A stretch of 52,932 nt of DNA from Sedimenticola sp. (GTDB lineage Bacteria > Pseudomonadota > Gammaproteobacteria > Chromatiales > Chromatiaceae): NCBI GenBank assembly GCA_002869585.1, contig PKUO01000033.1, positions 221-53,152 on the forward strand, in the 5' to 3' direction. Under the pieces are notes generated by a model that had not been told where the DNA came from, searched no databases, and saw only the letters and a program-made list of their open reading frames with translations. Numbering within the stretch: the first letter of the stretch is position 1; each line of letters begins with the position of its first letter. The position numbers were made by a program, and so were the translations under genes. This document shows, in pieces, positions 1 to 7,760 of the stretch.

Positions 1-94
1 GGCTTGCAATCGTTTCATGGTTAAAAGTGTATCTGATCCATGCGGCAATAACACCTGACCAACAATCAGGCTCTATCGTGTCCGCGCTATCCAT

Positions 95-119
95 CCCCGC
101 CCTGAACGGCGGGGTTTTT
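95..119 (+). terminator. Rho-independent terminator-like hairpin
   Basis: A perfect 7-bp GC stem (95-101 CCCCGCC with 108-114 GGCGGGG), 6-nt loop and five T residues (115-119). It would end a plus-strand transcript coming from outside the window. Hairpins of this kind also sit at IS200/IS605 ends and after transposase genes, so an element end is an alternative. Nothing convincing is coded in 1-94. Confidence 0.6.
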
Positions 120-132
120 CGCGCGTTAGGAT

Positions 133-170
133 AAAAAAACCGGCGTGAACAATCCTATGTTCACGCCGGT
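133..170 (-). terminator. Rho-independent terminator of the small minus-strand gene
   Basis: Perfect 12-bp stem (139-150 with 159-170, core CCGGCGTGAAC), 8-nt loop, and seven A residues at 133-139 that are a U-run on the minus strand. It lies 22 bases past the stop of the 126-aa gene and so ends that transcript. Confidence 0.8.
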
Positions 171-192
171 ATTAGAATGCTGCCTGCTCGAA

Positions 193-573
193 TCAGTTTG
201 ATTCGGGCGGTGGTTCACCCTGAACTTCAGTCGGTTTATCTGCCAGCACCTGGCTGGCGTCAAGTACGTCCAGATAACCGCGTTCAACCGCCGTCTCCAA
301 GGCCTTGGCGGCGGTCACCAGCTCCTCATAGATGACGCGCAGGGTGCGCAGACTCTTGATCTGGTCGGATGTCGGCATGCCCTCACCCACCTCCTCCGCC
401 AAGGCAAACAGCTTGGCCAGGTAGAGCGCTCGGGATCTGGCCACCATCCCCATCACCGGGCCAAAATCCGCCAGCTTCAACTCAGGTATTGCCGGATTGA
501 TGATCTCCCGATTTAGAGAACGGATCTTGGTATTGATCTCGATCAGTAATCGCTTATGTTTTGACTCTGACAC
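193..573 (-). CDS. Hypothetical protein, 126 aa
   Basis: I do not recognise a family. The start chosen is GTG at 573, because a strong Shine-Dalgarno (AGGGAGG, 583-589) lies 9 bases upstream; the open frame extends to 663 but that part has no ribosome site and reads atypically. The product is soluble, mostly helical and charged, beginning MSESKHKR, with a low-complexity proline/glutamate-rich tail (EVQGEPPPESN). No signal peptide or membrane segment is seen. It follows the LysR gene on the same strand and has its own terminator at 133-170, so it is probably expressed as a real small protein. Function unknown. Confidence 0.7.
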   Translation of the reverse strand: MSESKHKRLLIEINTKIRSLNREIINPAIPELKLADFGPVMGMVARSRALYLAKLFALAEEVGEGMPTSDQIKSLRTLRVIYEELVTAAKALETAVERGYLDVLDASQVLADKPTEVQGEPPPESN

Positions 574-716
574 TGCTGCCAACCTCCCTAACCGAAAACC
601 TGAACAATCACAGAAAACGTTTTTCAGACACAGCGAAACGTCCGTGATTAACCACTGATCCATGTAACGGCAGATGGGAATAAAAGTTTAGTTTTGTCCG
701 GAAACGCCCGCTAAAA

Positions 717-1631
717 TCAGCACCGCAGGCTCTTTTCAATCTCCACCCAGAGCTTTTCCAGTTGTTTGTGGTGATTGCTGCAGGCGCGGTAGACCCTGAT
801 CTCCAGGGGTATATGCCAAGCGGCATCGCCAGCCGGAATCAGTCGTGCATCCAGACTCGTATCCAGCAGACGGGCCGGCAGCCAACCCACCCCATAGCCT
901 TCCGCAACCATCGCCTTGACACTGGTGGCGTTGGCATTTTCATTCACCACCAGCAGGTGCGGGGTTTGCACAACACGCAGCAAATGGCTGCTGATAACCC
1001 GGTTCAACATCGTCTGATCGTTATAGCTGATATAGGGTAGCGGGGATTTTTCCTGGCCCGGCAGCTGGTATTTCGGCTCGCCCTGTGCGTTCAGTGCGGT
1101 TACCGGCAATAGCGTCTCTTCAGCCACGCTCAGGTGTTCGTAGCCGGGCCCATCCAGGGTTTCTAACAGATCATTCTCCCGGGACCAGTAACAGACGATC
1201 AGGTCGCACTGCCCCTGCTCCAGGGCCTGCACCAGTTGACGGCCGTCCCAGGCCGCGGCCTTGAGGTTTACGCCAATATCCACCTGGGTGTTGAGCCCTT
1301 CCAGCCAGTGCCGAAAGAAGCTCAGATAGAGTGACTGGTTGGTCGCAAAACGCAGTTTTTGCGCCTCCACCCGTTCCAGTTCCAGGCAGGCCTCTTTGGT
1401 CTCTTTGAGCAGGCTGGTGATCTTTTCCGAGGTTTCCAGAAACAGCTTGCCCGCCGGGGTCAATGACAGGGGCAGGGTTTCGCGATCGATCAACAACATC
1501 CCCATCTCCTCCTCCAACAGCTTGATACGCCGGCTGAAGGTAGGCTGGGTGATATTCTGTTCGTCTGCGGCACGGGAGAAATGGCGGGTGCGCGCCAAGG
1601 CGCAAAAATCCTCCAGCCAGCGTATCTCCAT
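717..1631 (-). CDS. LysR-family transcriptional regulator
   Basis: A 304-aa LysR-type regulator of usual length. Residues 1-60 form the winged helix-turn-helix (DFCALARTRHFSRAADEQ, then ITQPTFSRRIKLLEEE), followed by the linker helix and a periplasmic-binding-protein-like effector domain from about residue 90. It lies 105 bases downstream of the last gene of the peptide ABC transporter operon on the same strand, so it may be co-transcribed with it and could regulate it; most LysR regulators are divergent from their target, so this link is inference. The ligand cannot be predicted. Confidence 0.88.
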   Translation of the reverse strand: MEIRWLEDFCALARTRHFSRAADEQNITQPTFSRRIKLLEEEMGMLLIDRETLPLSLTPAGKLFLETSEKITSLLKETKEACLELERVEAQKLRFATNQSLYLSFFRHWLEGLNTQVDIGVNLKAAAWDGRQLVQALEQGQCDLIVCYWSRENDLLETLDGPGYEHLSVAEETLLPVTALNAQGEPKYQLPGQEKSPLPYISYNDQTMLNRVISSHLLRVVQTPHLLVVNENANATSVKAMVAEGYGVGWLPARLLDTSLDARLIPAGDAAWHIPLEIRVYRACSNHHKQLEKLWVEIEKSLRC

Positions 1632-1736
1632 CGGTAAAGCTCCTGATCCGGTCGAATACGGAGTAAGTATTCTACGTTTTGATCTGCGGAGCTTACCACT
1701 ATTCCCGGGGCGGGCGTCAGGACAAACCCGGGCGGG

Positions 1737-2801
1737 TTATAGTCGTCCCTCCTCCATGGCATGACAGGCAACCTGACTCTGGTCGCTCTGTGTAATCAGG
1801 CGGGGAATCTCGTTGCGGCAACGATCTGCCGCGTGGGGACAGCGGGCATGAAAGACACAGCCCCTAGGCAGGTTGACCGGGGTCGGCACCTCGCCCTGAA
1901 GCTTGATATGGTTGGGACGGTTGTCATCGAGACGCGGGATTGCGCTCAACAGTGCCTGGGTGTAGGGGTGCTTGGGCGTGCTGAACAGGGTTCTGGTCTG
2001 TGCCAGTTCACAGATGGTGCCGAGATACATCACCGCCACGCGCGTACCGAAATGCTCCACCACGGCAAGGTCATGGGTGATGAACAGATAGGTCAGGTGC
2101 CGCTGCTCCTGGGTCTCCATCATCAGGTTCAGCACCTGTGCCTGGATGGATACATCCAGCGCCGAGATCGGCTCATCGGCGACGATGAACTCCGGCTCCA
2201 CGGTCAGCGCCCTGGCGATGGAGATACGCTGGCGTTGGCCGCCTGAGAACTCATGGGGATAACGCACACCCCAACTGGGATCAACGCCCACCGATTCCAT
2301 CACTTCGCTGACCCGTTCCTTGACCTGCATGCCGGTGAGCTGGGGGTTATGAAAGTGGACCGGCTCTTCCAGCGTCTGGGTGATTGTCTTGCGCGGATTG
2401 AGCGAGGCATAGGGATTCTGAAATATCATCTGCATCTTTTTCCGATAGGGCAGCATGGCCCGGTCGGTCAGATTGTCGATGCGCTGACCCCGATAACTGA
2501 TGCTGCCGCTGCTGGGGCTGAGCAATCCCATCACGGTGCGGGCAACGGTGGATTTACCACAGCCACTTTCGCCGACGATGCACAGCGCCTCGCCCTTCTT
2601 GACATCGAAACTCACACCGTTGATCGCATAGACATAGGCACGATTCAGACTGAAACGCCCACCCTTGAACTGCACCTGATCAAGAAAGTCGCCGGAGATA
2701 TCGAAACGCTTGTGCAGCGAATCGACCTGGACCAGCGTTTCATCGGAGACCATTCGGGTGACGATGGGTTGTTGCGCCTGTTTAGTCTGAGTGTTTTTCA
2801 T
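1737..2801 (-). CDS. Peptide/nickel ABC transporter ATP-binding protein (DppF/OppF-like)
   Basis: A 354-aa cytoplasmic ATPase that powers import by the DppBC-like permease. Walker A is GESGCGKST, the signature is FSGGQRQRI, Walker B is FIVADEP, and the switch is THD. The C-terminal oligopeptide-transporter extension typical of OppF/DppF is present (GCVFHARCPHAADRC, with the cysteines that bind an Fe-S cluster in some homologues). An insert of about 25 residues sits before Walker A (QVQFKGGRFSLNRAYVYAING). It is three bases downstream of the DppD-like gene, so the two are translationally close and form the usual heterodimer. Confidence 0.9.
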   Translation of the reverse strand: MKNTQTKQAQQPIVTRMVSDETLVQVDSLHKRFDISGDFLDQVQFKGGRFSLNRAYVYAINGVSFDVKKGEALCIVGESGCGKSTVARTVMGLLSPSSGSISYRGQRIDNLTDRAMLPYRKKMQMIFQNPYASLNPRKTITQTLEEPVHFHNPQLTGMQVKERVSEVMESVGVDPSWGVRYPHEFSGGQRQRISIARALTVEPEFIVADEPISALDVSIQAQVLNLMMETQEQRHLTYLFITHDLAVVEHFGTRVAVMYLGTICELAQTRTLFSTPKHPYTQALLSAIPRLDDNRPNHIKLQGEVPTPVNLPRGCVFHARCPHAADRCRNEIPRLITQSDQSQVACHAMEEGRL

Positions 2802-2804
2802 CCG

Positions 2805-3791
2805 CTAATCCTCCTGCCGCGCCTGATCTTTCATCACCTTCACCATGTGGCAGGCCACGGAACAACCACCCGAGGCGGTAAACTCTGGCAATGTCTGTTT
2901 GCAGATGTCCATTACAAAGTCGCAACGGGGGTTGAAGGCGCAACCGGCTGGAATGCCCTGCAGGCTCGGCATGGAGCCCGGTATCTGGTTAAGGCGATGG
3001 CCAGGCAGTGTCTGCTGAGGCAGCGCCTTGATCAACCCCTGGGTATAGGGGTGCTGGGCATCGTTGATGATCTCCTTGGTGGGACCGATCTCGATAATTC
3101 TGCCGGCGTACATCACTATCGCCTTCTCCGTCACTTGGGAGACAACCCCGAGATCATGGGTGATCAGTATCAAACCGACGTTGTTCGACTCGCAGAGATC
3201 CAGCAGCAGATCCATGATTTCCGCCTGAATGGTGACATCCAGGGCGGTGGTTGGCTCATCGGCGATAATCAGCACCGGATCCATCAATAGCGCGATAGCA
3301 ATAATGATGCGCTGGCGCATGCCGCCCGAGAGTTCATGGGGATACTGGTCCATGCGGGTTTCCGGCGACGGGATCTGCACCTGCCTGAGTTTGCGGATGG
3401 CGATGGTGCAGGCATCTTTCTGGGATATCTGGCGGTGCGCCTGCAGGCACTCCACCATCTGCTGACCGACGGTGAGTACCGGGTTGAGGGTCATCATCGG
3501 GTCCTGAAAGATCATGGCGATCCGGTTACCGCGAATCGTGCGCATCTGTTTGGGCGTCAGCTTCGCCAGATCCTGCCCCTCGAACATCACCTCTCCGGCG
3601 GTGATTCTCCCGGGCCGGCTCAACAGGTTGAGGATGGCGAAGGCGGCCACTGATTTTCCCGCGCCGCTCTCGCCGACAATACCCAGCCGTTCGCCGCGTT
3701 CCAGGGAGAAACTGACATCGCTCAATGCCTGCACCCCGCCGCTACGCAGCTCAAAGGTAACTTCCAGATTATTGACCCGAAGGAAGCTCAT
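2805..3791 (-). CDS. Peptide/nickel ABC transporter ATP-binding protein (DppD/OppD-like)
   Basis: A 328-aa ATPase, partner of the downstream DppF-like subunit. Walker A is GESGAGKS, signature LSGGMRQRI, Walker B LIIADEPTTALD, switch THD. The C-terminal cysteine-rich segment (GCAFNPRCDFVMDIC) marks the oligopeptide-type family. The length is normal. It lies three bases after the end of the interrupted permease gene. Substrate could be a di- or oligopeptide, a metal chelate or another small amide; the ATPase does not tell. Confidence 0.9.
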   Translation of the reverse strand: MSFLRVNNLEVTFELRSGGVQALSDVSFSLERGERLGIVGESGAGKSVAAFAILNLLSRPGRITAGEVMFEGQDLAKLTPKQMRTIRGNRIAMIFQDPMMTLNPVLTVGQQMVECLQAHRQISQKDACTIAIRKLRQVQIPSPETRMDQYPHELSGGMRQRIIIAIALLMDPVLIIADEPTTALDVTIQAEIMDLLLDLCESNNVGLILITHDLGVVSQVTEKAIVMYAGRIIEIGPTKEIINDAQHPYTQGLIKALPQQTLPGHRLNQIPGSMPSLQGIPAGCAFNPRCDFVMDICKQTLPEFTASGGCSVACHMVKVMKDQARQED

Positions 3792-3794
3792 AAT

Positions 3795-4754
3795 CTAACC
3801 CTTGTAGAGTTTCGGGTTGAGGACATCGCGCAACCAGTCGCCGAGCAGGTTCATCACCAGAACCAGCAGCACCAGCACGATGCCAGGAATAACCGTAATC
3901 CACCAGGAGCCGCTGAAGATGTATTCAAAGCCGCTGGATATCAGCGAACCCAGCTACGGCTGAGACACCGGCATGCCGAGCCCGAGAAAGGAGAGCGAGG
4001 CCTCGCTGATAATCGCATTCGCCACCTGTACGGTGGAGATCACCAGCAGCGGCGAAAGGGTGTTGGGCAGGATATGCGTCCACATGATGCGGCGGCTCTT
4101 GAACCCCATGACCCGCGCGGCATCCACATACTCCTTGTGCTTTTCCGACAAAACCGTGGCCCGCACGGTGCGCGCGTACTGGGGCCATTCGGCAATGCCG
4201 ATCACCAGAATCAGCATGAAGATGGCCAGATCGGCATAGAGCTCTGCGCCGAAGGCCGCCTGAAACACCGCCAGCACCACGATTGCCACCATCATGGTCG
4301 AGAAGCTGAGCTGGATGTCTGCCAGACGCATCAGGAAGCTGTCGATGCGTCCGCCGAAATAGCCTGCGGTAAGACCGATCAGAACGCCAATCAAGCATTG
4401 CAACATCACCGCACAGACACCGATCAGCAAGGAGATCCGGGTGCCATAGAGCATGGTGCTCAACAGGTCGCGACCCTGGGAATCCGTACCCAGAATAAAT
4501 CGCTCATCCGCCTTCTCCTGCCACTGTGGAGGGATCTCGGAATCCATAATGTCGATCATCGCCGGATCATAGGGATCGTAAGGCGCAATCAACGGGGCGC
4601 TGAGCGCCGCCAGAACATACAGGACAAACAGCGCAAAGCTGACGATAGCCACCTTGTCCTTCTTGAAGCTGTGCAGCAGATGTGAATCCCTGAAGCGCTG
4701 CCAGTGCGAAGGGATCACCAGTTGTTCGGCTATTTGTGCTGGAGAATCACTCAT
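3795..4754 (-). pseudogene. Peptide ABC transporter permease (DppC-like) interrupted by an in-frame TAG
   Basis: Inner-membrane permease. The first 266 codons read as a normal DppC: cytoplasmic N-terminus, first membrane segment (FALFVLYVLAALSAPLIAPY), then the BPD domain with the EAA loop (EYVDAARVMGFKSRRIMWTHILPN). A TAG at 3954-3956 follows FLGLGMPVSQP; the same frame continues for 52 more codons (GSLISSGFEYIFSGSWWITV ... DWLRDVLNPKLYKG) to TAG at 3795-3797, exactly the missing C-terminal membrane helix and tail. Family members have P-S-W-G here. One extra T after the Pro codon plus one missing G in the G run nearby would give PSWGS back, so the lesion looks like two compensating indels. 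It is either a sequence error or a recent inactivation. It overlaps the upstream permease by ATGA. Confidence 0.82.
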
Positions 4755-5731
4755 GCCTTGCTCCGCGTCAGTCTGACTGTTGGATTGACCAGGCCATAGA
4801 TCATATCGACGATGGTGTTGGTGACAACAAAAATGGCCCCCACCACGATCAGGTAGGCGACGATCAGCGGCGTATCAACCCGGTTTACCGCCTCCAGAAA
4901 CAGAAAGCCCATTCCCGGCCACTGAAACACGGTTTCGGTAAGAATGGTGTAGGCCACCATGGTACCGATCTGCACGCCGCCGACCGTAATCACGGGTAAC
5001 ATAGTGTTTTTCAGGGCATGCAGGAACCAGATACGAGTCGGCGCAAGCCCCTTGGCCCAGGCAAACTTGATGTACTCGGACTCGAGCACCTCCATCATCT
5101 CGGCGCGTATCAGACGCACAAACAGGGGCAGCATGATCGAGGCCAGAGAGACGCAGGGCAGGAGCAGGTGGAGCAGGCCATCCATGTTGAAAAAACCGGT
5201 ATCCCAGTAGCCGAAGACGTGCTCGGTAACCCCCCTGCCAAACGAGGGGAGCCAATTCAGCTCGACGGAGAAGAGATAGATCGCCATGATGGCGGTAAGA
5301 AACACCGGAATGGATATGCCGACAATGCTCAATCCCATGACGGCTTTAGAGAACAGGCTATGGGGCTTGATGGCCGAGTAAACGCCAATCGGCACCGACA
5401 GCAGGATAATGATAAGGGTGGCACCGAAGACCAGTTCAAGGGTCGCCGGCAGTTTTTTCAGAATGACCTGAAGCGCCGGTTCCTTAAAAAAATAGGAGGT
5501 ACCCAGATCGCCCTGCAGCGCCTTGCCGGCAAAGCGCAGGTATTGAGTAAAAAACGGGTCGTTCAGACCCAGTTGGTCGCGCAGTTCCTGACGCTGTTCT
5601 TCAGAGACCGACTGGCCGACCAGTTCACGCAACGGGTCGCCCAGATTATCCTGAATGGAAAAGCTGAGCAGACTGATGACAAACATCACGATTGCGGCCT
5701 GAAACAGACGTCTGATCAAAAAAGCAATCAT
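4751..5731 (-). CDS. Peptide ABC transporter permease (DppB-like)
   Basis: A 326-aa inner-membrane permease of usual length. It begins with the family's N-terminal helix (FLIRRLFQAAIVMFVISLLSF), has a periplasmic loop after it (DPLRELVGQSVSEEQRQELR), and then five further membrane helices with the EAA-type loop (SEYIKFAWAKGLAPTRIWFL). It pairs with the DppC-like permease, overlapping it by four bases (ATGA). The gap of 150 bases to the upstream binding-protein gene contains two hairpins. With an interrupted partner the importer may not work. Confidence 0.92.
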   Translation of the reverse strand: MIAFLIRRLFQAAIVMFVISLLSFSIQDNLGDPLRELVGQSVSEEQRQELRDQLGLNDPFFTQYLRFAGKALQGDLGTSYFFKEPALQVILKKLPATLELVFGATLIIILLSVPIGVYSAIKPHSLFSKAVMGLSIVGISIPVFLTAIMAIYLFSVELNWLPSFGRGVTEHVFGYWDTGFFNMDGLLHLLLPCVSLASIMLPLFVRLIRAEMMEVLESEYIKFAWAKGLAPTRIWFLHALKNTMLPVITVGGVQIGTMVAYTILTETVFQWPGMGFLFLEAVNRVDTPLIVAYLIVVGAIFVVTNTIVDMIYGLVNPTVRLTRSKA

Positions 5732-5784
5732 AGATTAGTACTCAGAGAGAGCCATCCGGAACAGGCCTGTCGGAGAAGTAAGAC

Positions 5785-5809
5785 CCCTCTCCTTATCCTT
5801 GGGAGAGGG
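5785..5809. repeat. Intergenic hairpin (CCCTCTCC / GGAGAGGG)
   Basis: An 8-bp perfect inverted repeat with a 9-nt loop between the binding-protein gene and the first permease. This short palindrome resembles dispersed intergenic repeats common in gammaproteobacteria, an impression from memory. In the transcript it would be a hairpin that could protect the binding-protein message from 3' decay. Confidence 0.5.
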
Positions 5810-5828
5810 ATCTCCCGGGTTTGTCACC

Positions 5829-5859
5829 GACACCTGCGGTTGAGTGAACCGCCGGTGTC
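5829..5859. promoter_or_regulatory. Hairpin just after the binding-protein gene
   Basis: A 13-bp inverted repeat (5829-5841 and 5847-5859) with one mismatch and a 5-nt loop, 22 bases past the binding-protein stop on the minus strand. There is no U-run, so it is more likely a transcript-stabilising or partial attenuating hairpin than a terminator. Such elements commonly let the binding protein be made in excess over the permease. Confidence 0.5.
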
Positions 5860-5881
5860 AGTCAGCAACAACACCCTTTGC

Positions 5882-7441
5882 CTACTCTTTAATGACTAGG
5901 TCACCGAGGAACGGGAAGTTCATCACGTTCACAACAGGGGCTATGTCCACCTGCTTTTTAGCGGCCCATGCCAGGTTCTGCCAGTGCAGCGGTACGAATG
6001 CGGCATCGTCATACAGGATCTGTTCGACCTCCTGCAACATCCCCGCGCGTTTTTGTGCATCGGTTTCACTGGAGCTGAGCTTGATCAGTTCATCGACTTT
6101 CGGGTTGCAGTAGTTACCGCTATTGTACTGCCCGGCGCCGGTCTCCTTGTTGGGACACATGGCCAGAAACTCGGTGAAGTTTGCGGAGTCTTCCGTGTCG
6201 GCATGCCAGCCGATCATCATGATGTCAGCCGCGCGTTCGTCGAATGTGGGCCAGTACTGCGCCTTGGGCATGGTTTTCAGATCGACCTTGATATTGATCT
6301 TAGCGAGCATGGAAGAGACCGCCTGGGCAATTTTCTCATCATTTACGTAGCGGTTGTTGGGCGCCATCATGGTGACGCTGAAACCCTTCTCATAGCCAGC
6401 CTCTTTCATCAACGCCTTGGCCTTGTTCAGGTCATAGCGGGGTTTCAGGCTCTCTTTGTACCCGGCATACCCCTTCGGGCTTTGCTGGGCGGCCGCGGTA
6501 GCGAAGCCTTTCATGATCTTTTCAACGATGCCTTCGTTGTTGATGGCATGCACAATCGCCTGGCGAACACGCAGATCCTTGAATTCGGCACGGCGTTCCT
6601 GATTCAGCTGGAAGGTGATGATACGGGTGCCGGGGAGGGCTACCAGATTCACCTTGTCATTTCCGGCAATCCGCTGATGATCGGTGGGTGGTACCGGCGC
6701 GATAAAATCGACATCGCCAGACAACAGCGCGGCGACACGGGTCGGCGCCTCTTTGATCGGGGTCATGACGATCTTGTCGACATTGCCCTTGGAGGCCTTG
6801 TCCCAGTAACCGCTGAAGCGGTCAAACTCAACCTTGACCCCCTGCTCACGGCTGGTGACCACATAGGGTCCGGTGCCGGATTCATGGGTGGATGCATAGG
6901 TACCGGCATGTTTTACCAGCTTGTCTTTCGGTTCGCCATTTTCATCTGGCCCGGTGTAAAACTTGGAGTCCATCGGGAAGATGTAAGTGGCGGTGTGCAG
7001 AACCAGAGGAAAGGCCTCTTTGGTGACCAGATCGAAGCTGTAATCATCAATCACCTTCAGAGAGTCAAAGGGCTCAAATATCCCCTTGAAGTCAGGACTG
7101 GATTTGAGGCGATTATAGGTCCACAACACATCCGCAGAGGTCATAGGATTGCCGGAATGGAAAGTTACTCCCTTACGCAGTTGAAAGCGTACAGTGCGCT
7201 CATCGATGCGCTCCCAGCTTTCGGCAAGCCGCGGCTCGAAGGTCAGTTCCTGGGTCCATCTCACCAGAGGATCGAACACCATGGGCGCCATCTGCAGGGT
7301 GCCACCTGAGAGTTGTTCATGGGGATCGAGTGAAACCGGGTCGGCATCATAGGCCATTTTCAGGGTGACTGCGTTGGCGCCCATCGCTATACCCAGGGCC
7401 AGTACAGACCCTGCCAACAGGGAAGTGATTGTTTTCATCAT
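5882..7441 (-). CDS. ABC transporter periplasmic substrate-binding protein, family 5
   Basis: A 519-aa periplasmic solute-binding protein of the peptide/nickel family. Residues 1-24 are a signal peptide (MMKTITSLLAGSVLALGIAM then GANA). The mature protein has the family's early motif VTLKMAYDADPVSLDPHEQ and the core segment ERIDERTVRFQLRKGVTFHSGNP. The length is typical. It is first in the operon with the two permeases and two ATPases. Related proteins bind dipeptides, oligopeptides, glutathione, heme or nickel chelates; I cannot choose. Aggressive read-through is reduced by hairpins downstream. Confidence 0.9.
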   Translation of the reverse strand: MMKTITSLLAGSVLALGIAMGANAVTLKMAYDADPVSLDPHEQLSGGTLQMAPMVFDPLVRWTQELTFEPRLAESWERIDERTVRFQLRKGVTFHSGNPMTSADVLWTYNRLKSSPDFKGIFEPFDSLKVIDDYSFDLVTKEAFPLVLHTATYIFPMDSKFYTGPDENGEPKDKLVKHAGTYASTHESGTGPYVVTSREQGVKVEFDRFSGYWDKASKGNVDKIVMTPIKEAPTRVAALLSGDVDFIAPVPPTDHQRIAGNDKVNLVALPGTRIITFQLNQERRAEFKDLRVRQAIVHAINNEGIVEKIMKGFATAAAQQSPKGYAGYKESLKPRYDLNKAKALMKEAGYEKGFSVTMMAPNNRYVNDEKIAQAVSSMLAKINIKVDLKTMPKAQYWPTFDERAADIMMIGWHADTEDSANFTEFLAMCPNKETGAGQYNSGNYCNPKVDELIKLSSSETDAQKRAGMLQEVEQILYDDAAFVPLHWQNLAWAAKKQVDIAPVVNVMNFPFLGDLVIKE

Positions 7442-7505
7442 AGATATCCTGAGGTTGTGTTGCCGTTATTATTCGGTTGAGGGCGAGTTACATATAACCC
7501 TTTCG

Positions 7506-7533
7506 GGTATAACCCACACTCCCGGCACTGCAA
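7506..7533 (-). promoter_or_regulatory. Candidate promoter of the peptide ABC operon
   Basis: On the minus strand, TTGCAG (7533-7528) and TATACC (7511-7506) are 16 bases apart, 65 bases before the start codon of the binding protein. Both boxes match four of six consensus positions. The -10 overlaps a short repeated TATAACCC motif. This is a weak computed-by-eye match. Confidence 0.35.
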
Positions 7534-7623
7534 ATAGATCTAATCTCGACTACAAAGACTAGTGGATAGCTGGAAATCGTGGCAATCGAAATTATCTGAA
7601 GGCCTGATAGAAAAAACGCATAC

Positions 7624-7638
7624 CGCTATTAAATAGCG
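7624..7638. promoter_or_regulatory. 15-bp palindrome, possible operator
   Basis: CGCTATT and AATAGCG arms around a single central A. It lies about 185 bases upstream of the ABC operon start. It could bind a dimeric regulator such as the operon's LysR protein; unproven. Confidence 0.35.
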
Positions 7639-7701
7639 TTCGATTAGACTATGGCCTGGGTGGAATCTGTACAATCCGGACATGCCTCATTCCCCTTTCC
7701 C

Positions 7702-7737
7702 AAAAAAAAACGGGAATGGCCTGGCGACCATTCCCGT
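7702..7737 (-). terminator. Rho-independent terminator of sulP
   Basis: A perfect 10-bp stem (7710-7719 with 7728-7737, ACGGGAATGG) and 8-nt loop, with nine A residues at 7702-7710 giving the U-run on the minus strand. It is 23 bases past the sulP stop. Confidence 0.85.
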
Positions 7738-7760
7738 TGTATCAGCTGTGGCGATTTCCT

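Larger units (their letters stand above)
7442..7760. other. Intergenic region between the binding-protein gene and sulP
   Basis: Contains the candidate ABC promoter (7506-7533), a 15-bp perfect palindrome at 7624-7638, and the sulP terminator (7702-7737). No protein-coding frame here looks real; the short frames lack ribosome sites. Confidence 0.7.

Noticed and set aside
3-134. Open frame at the window start running through the 95-119 hairpin
   Set aside because: The reading frame crosses a terminator-like hairpin and shows no recognisable domain; could be a transposase tail but cannot be supported.
3954-3956. Amber codon as pyrrolysine or suppressed stop
   Set aside because: No pyrrolysine genes seen, and an indel pair explains both the stop and the lost Trp.
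3925-4398. 157-codon frame inside dppC
   Set aside because: Out-of-frame shadow of the permease; basic, no motif.
5984-7309. 441-codon open frame on the plus strand
   Set aside because: It is exactly opposite the substrate-binding protein gene, which has clear family motifs and a signal peptide.
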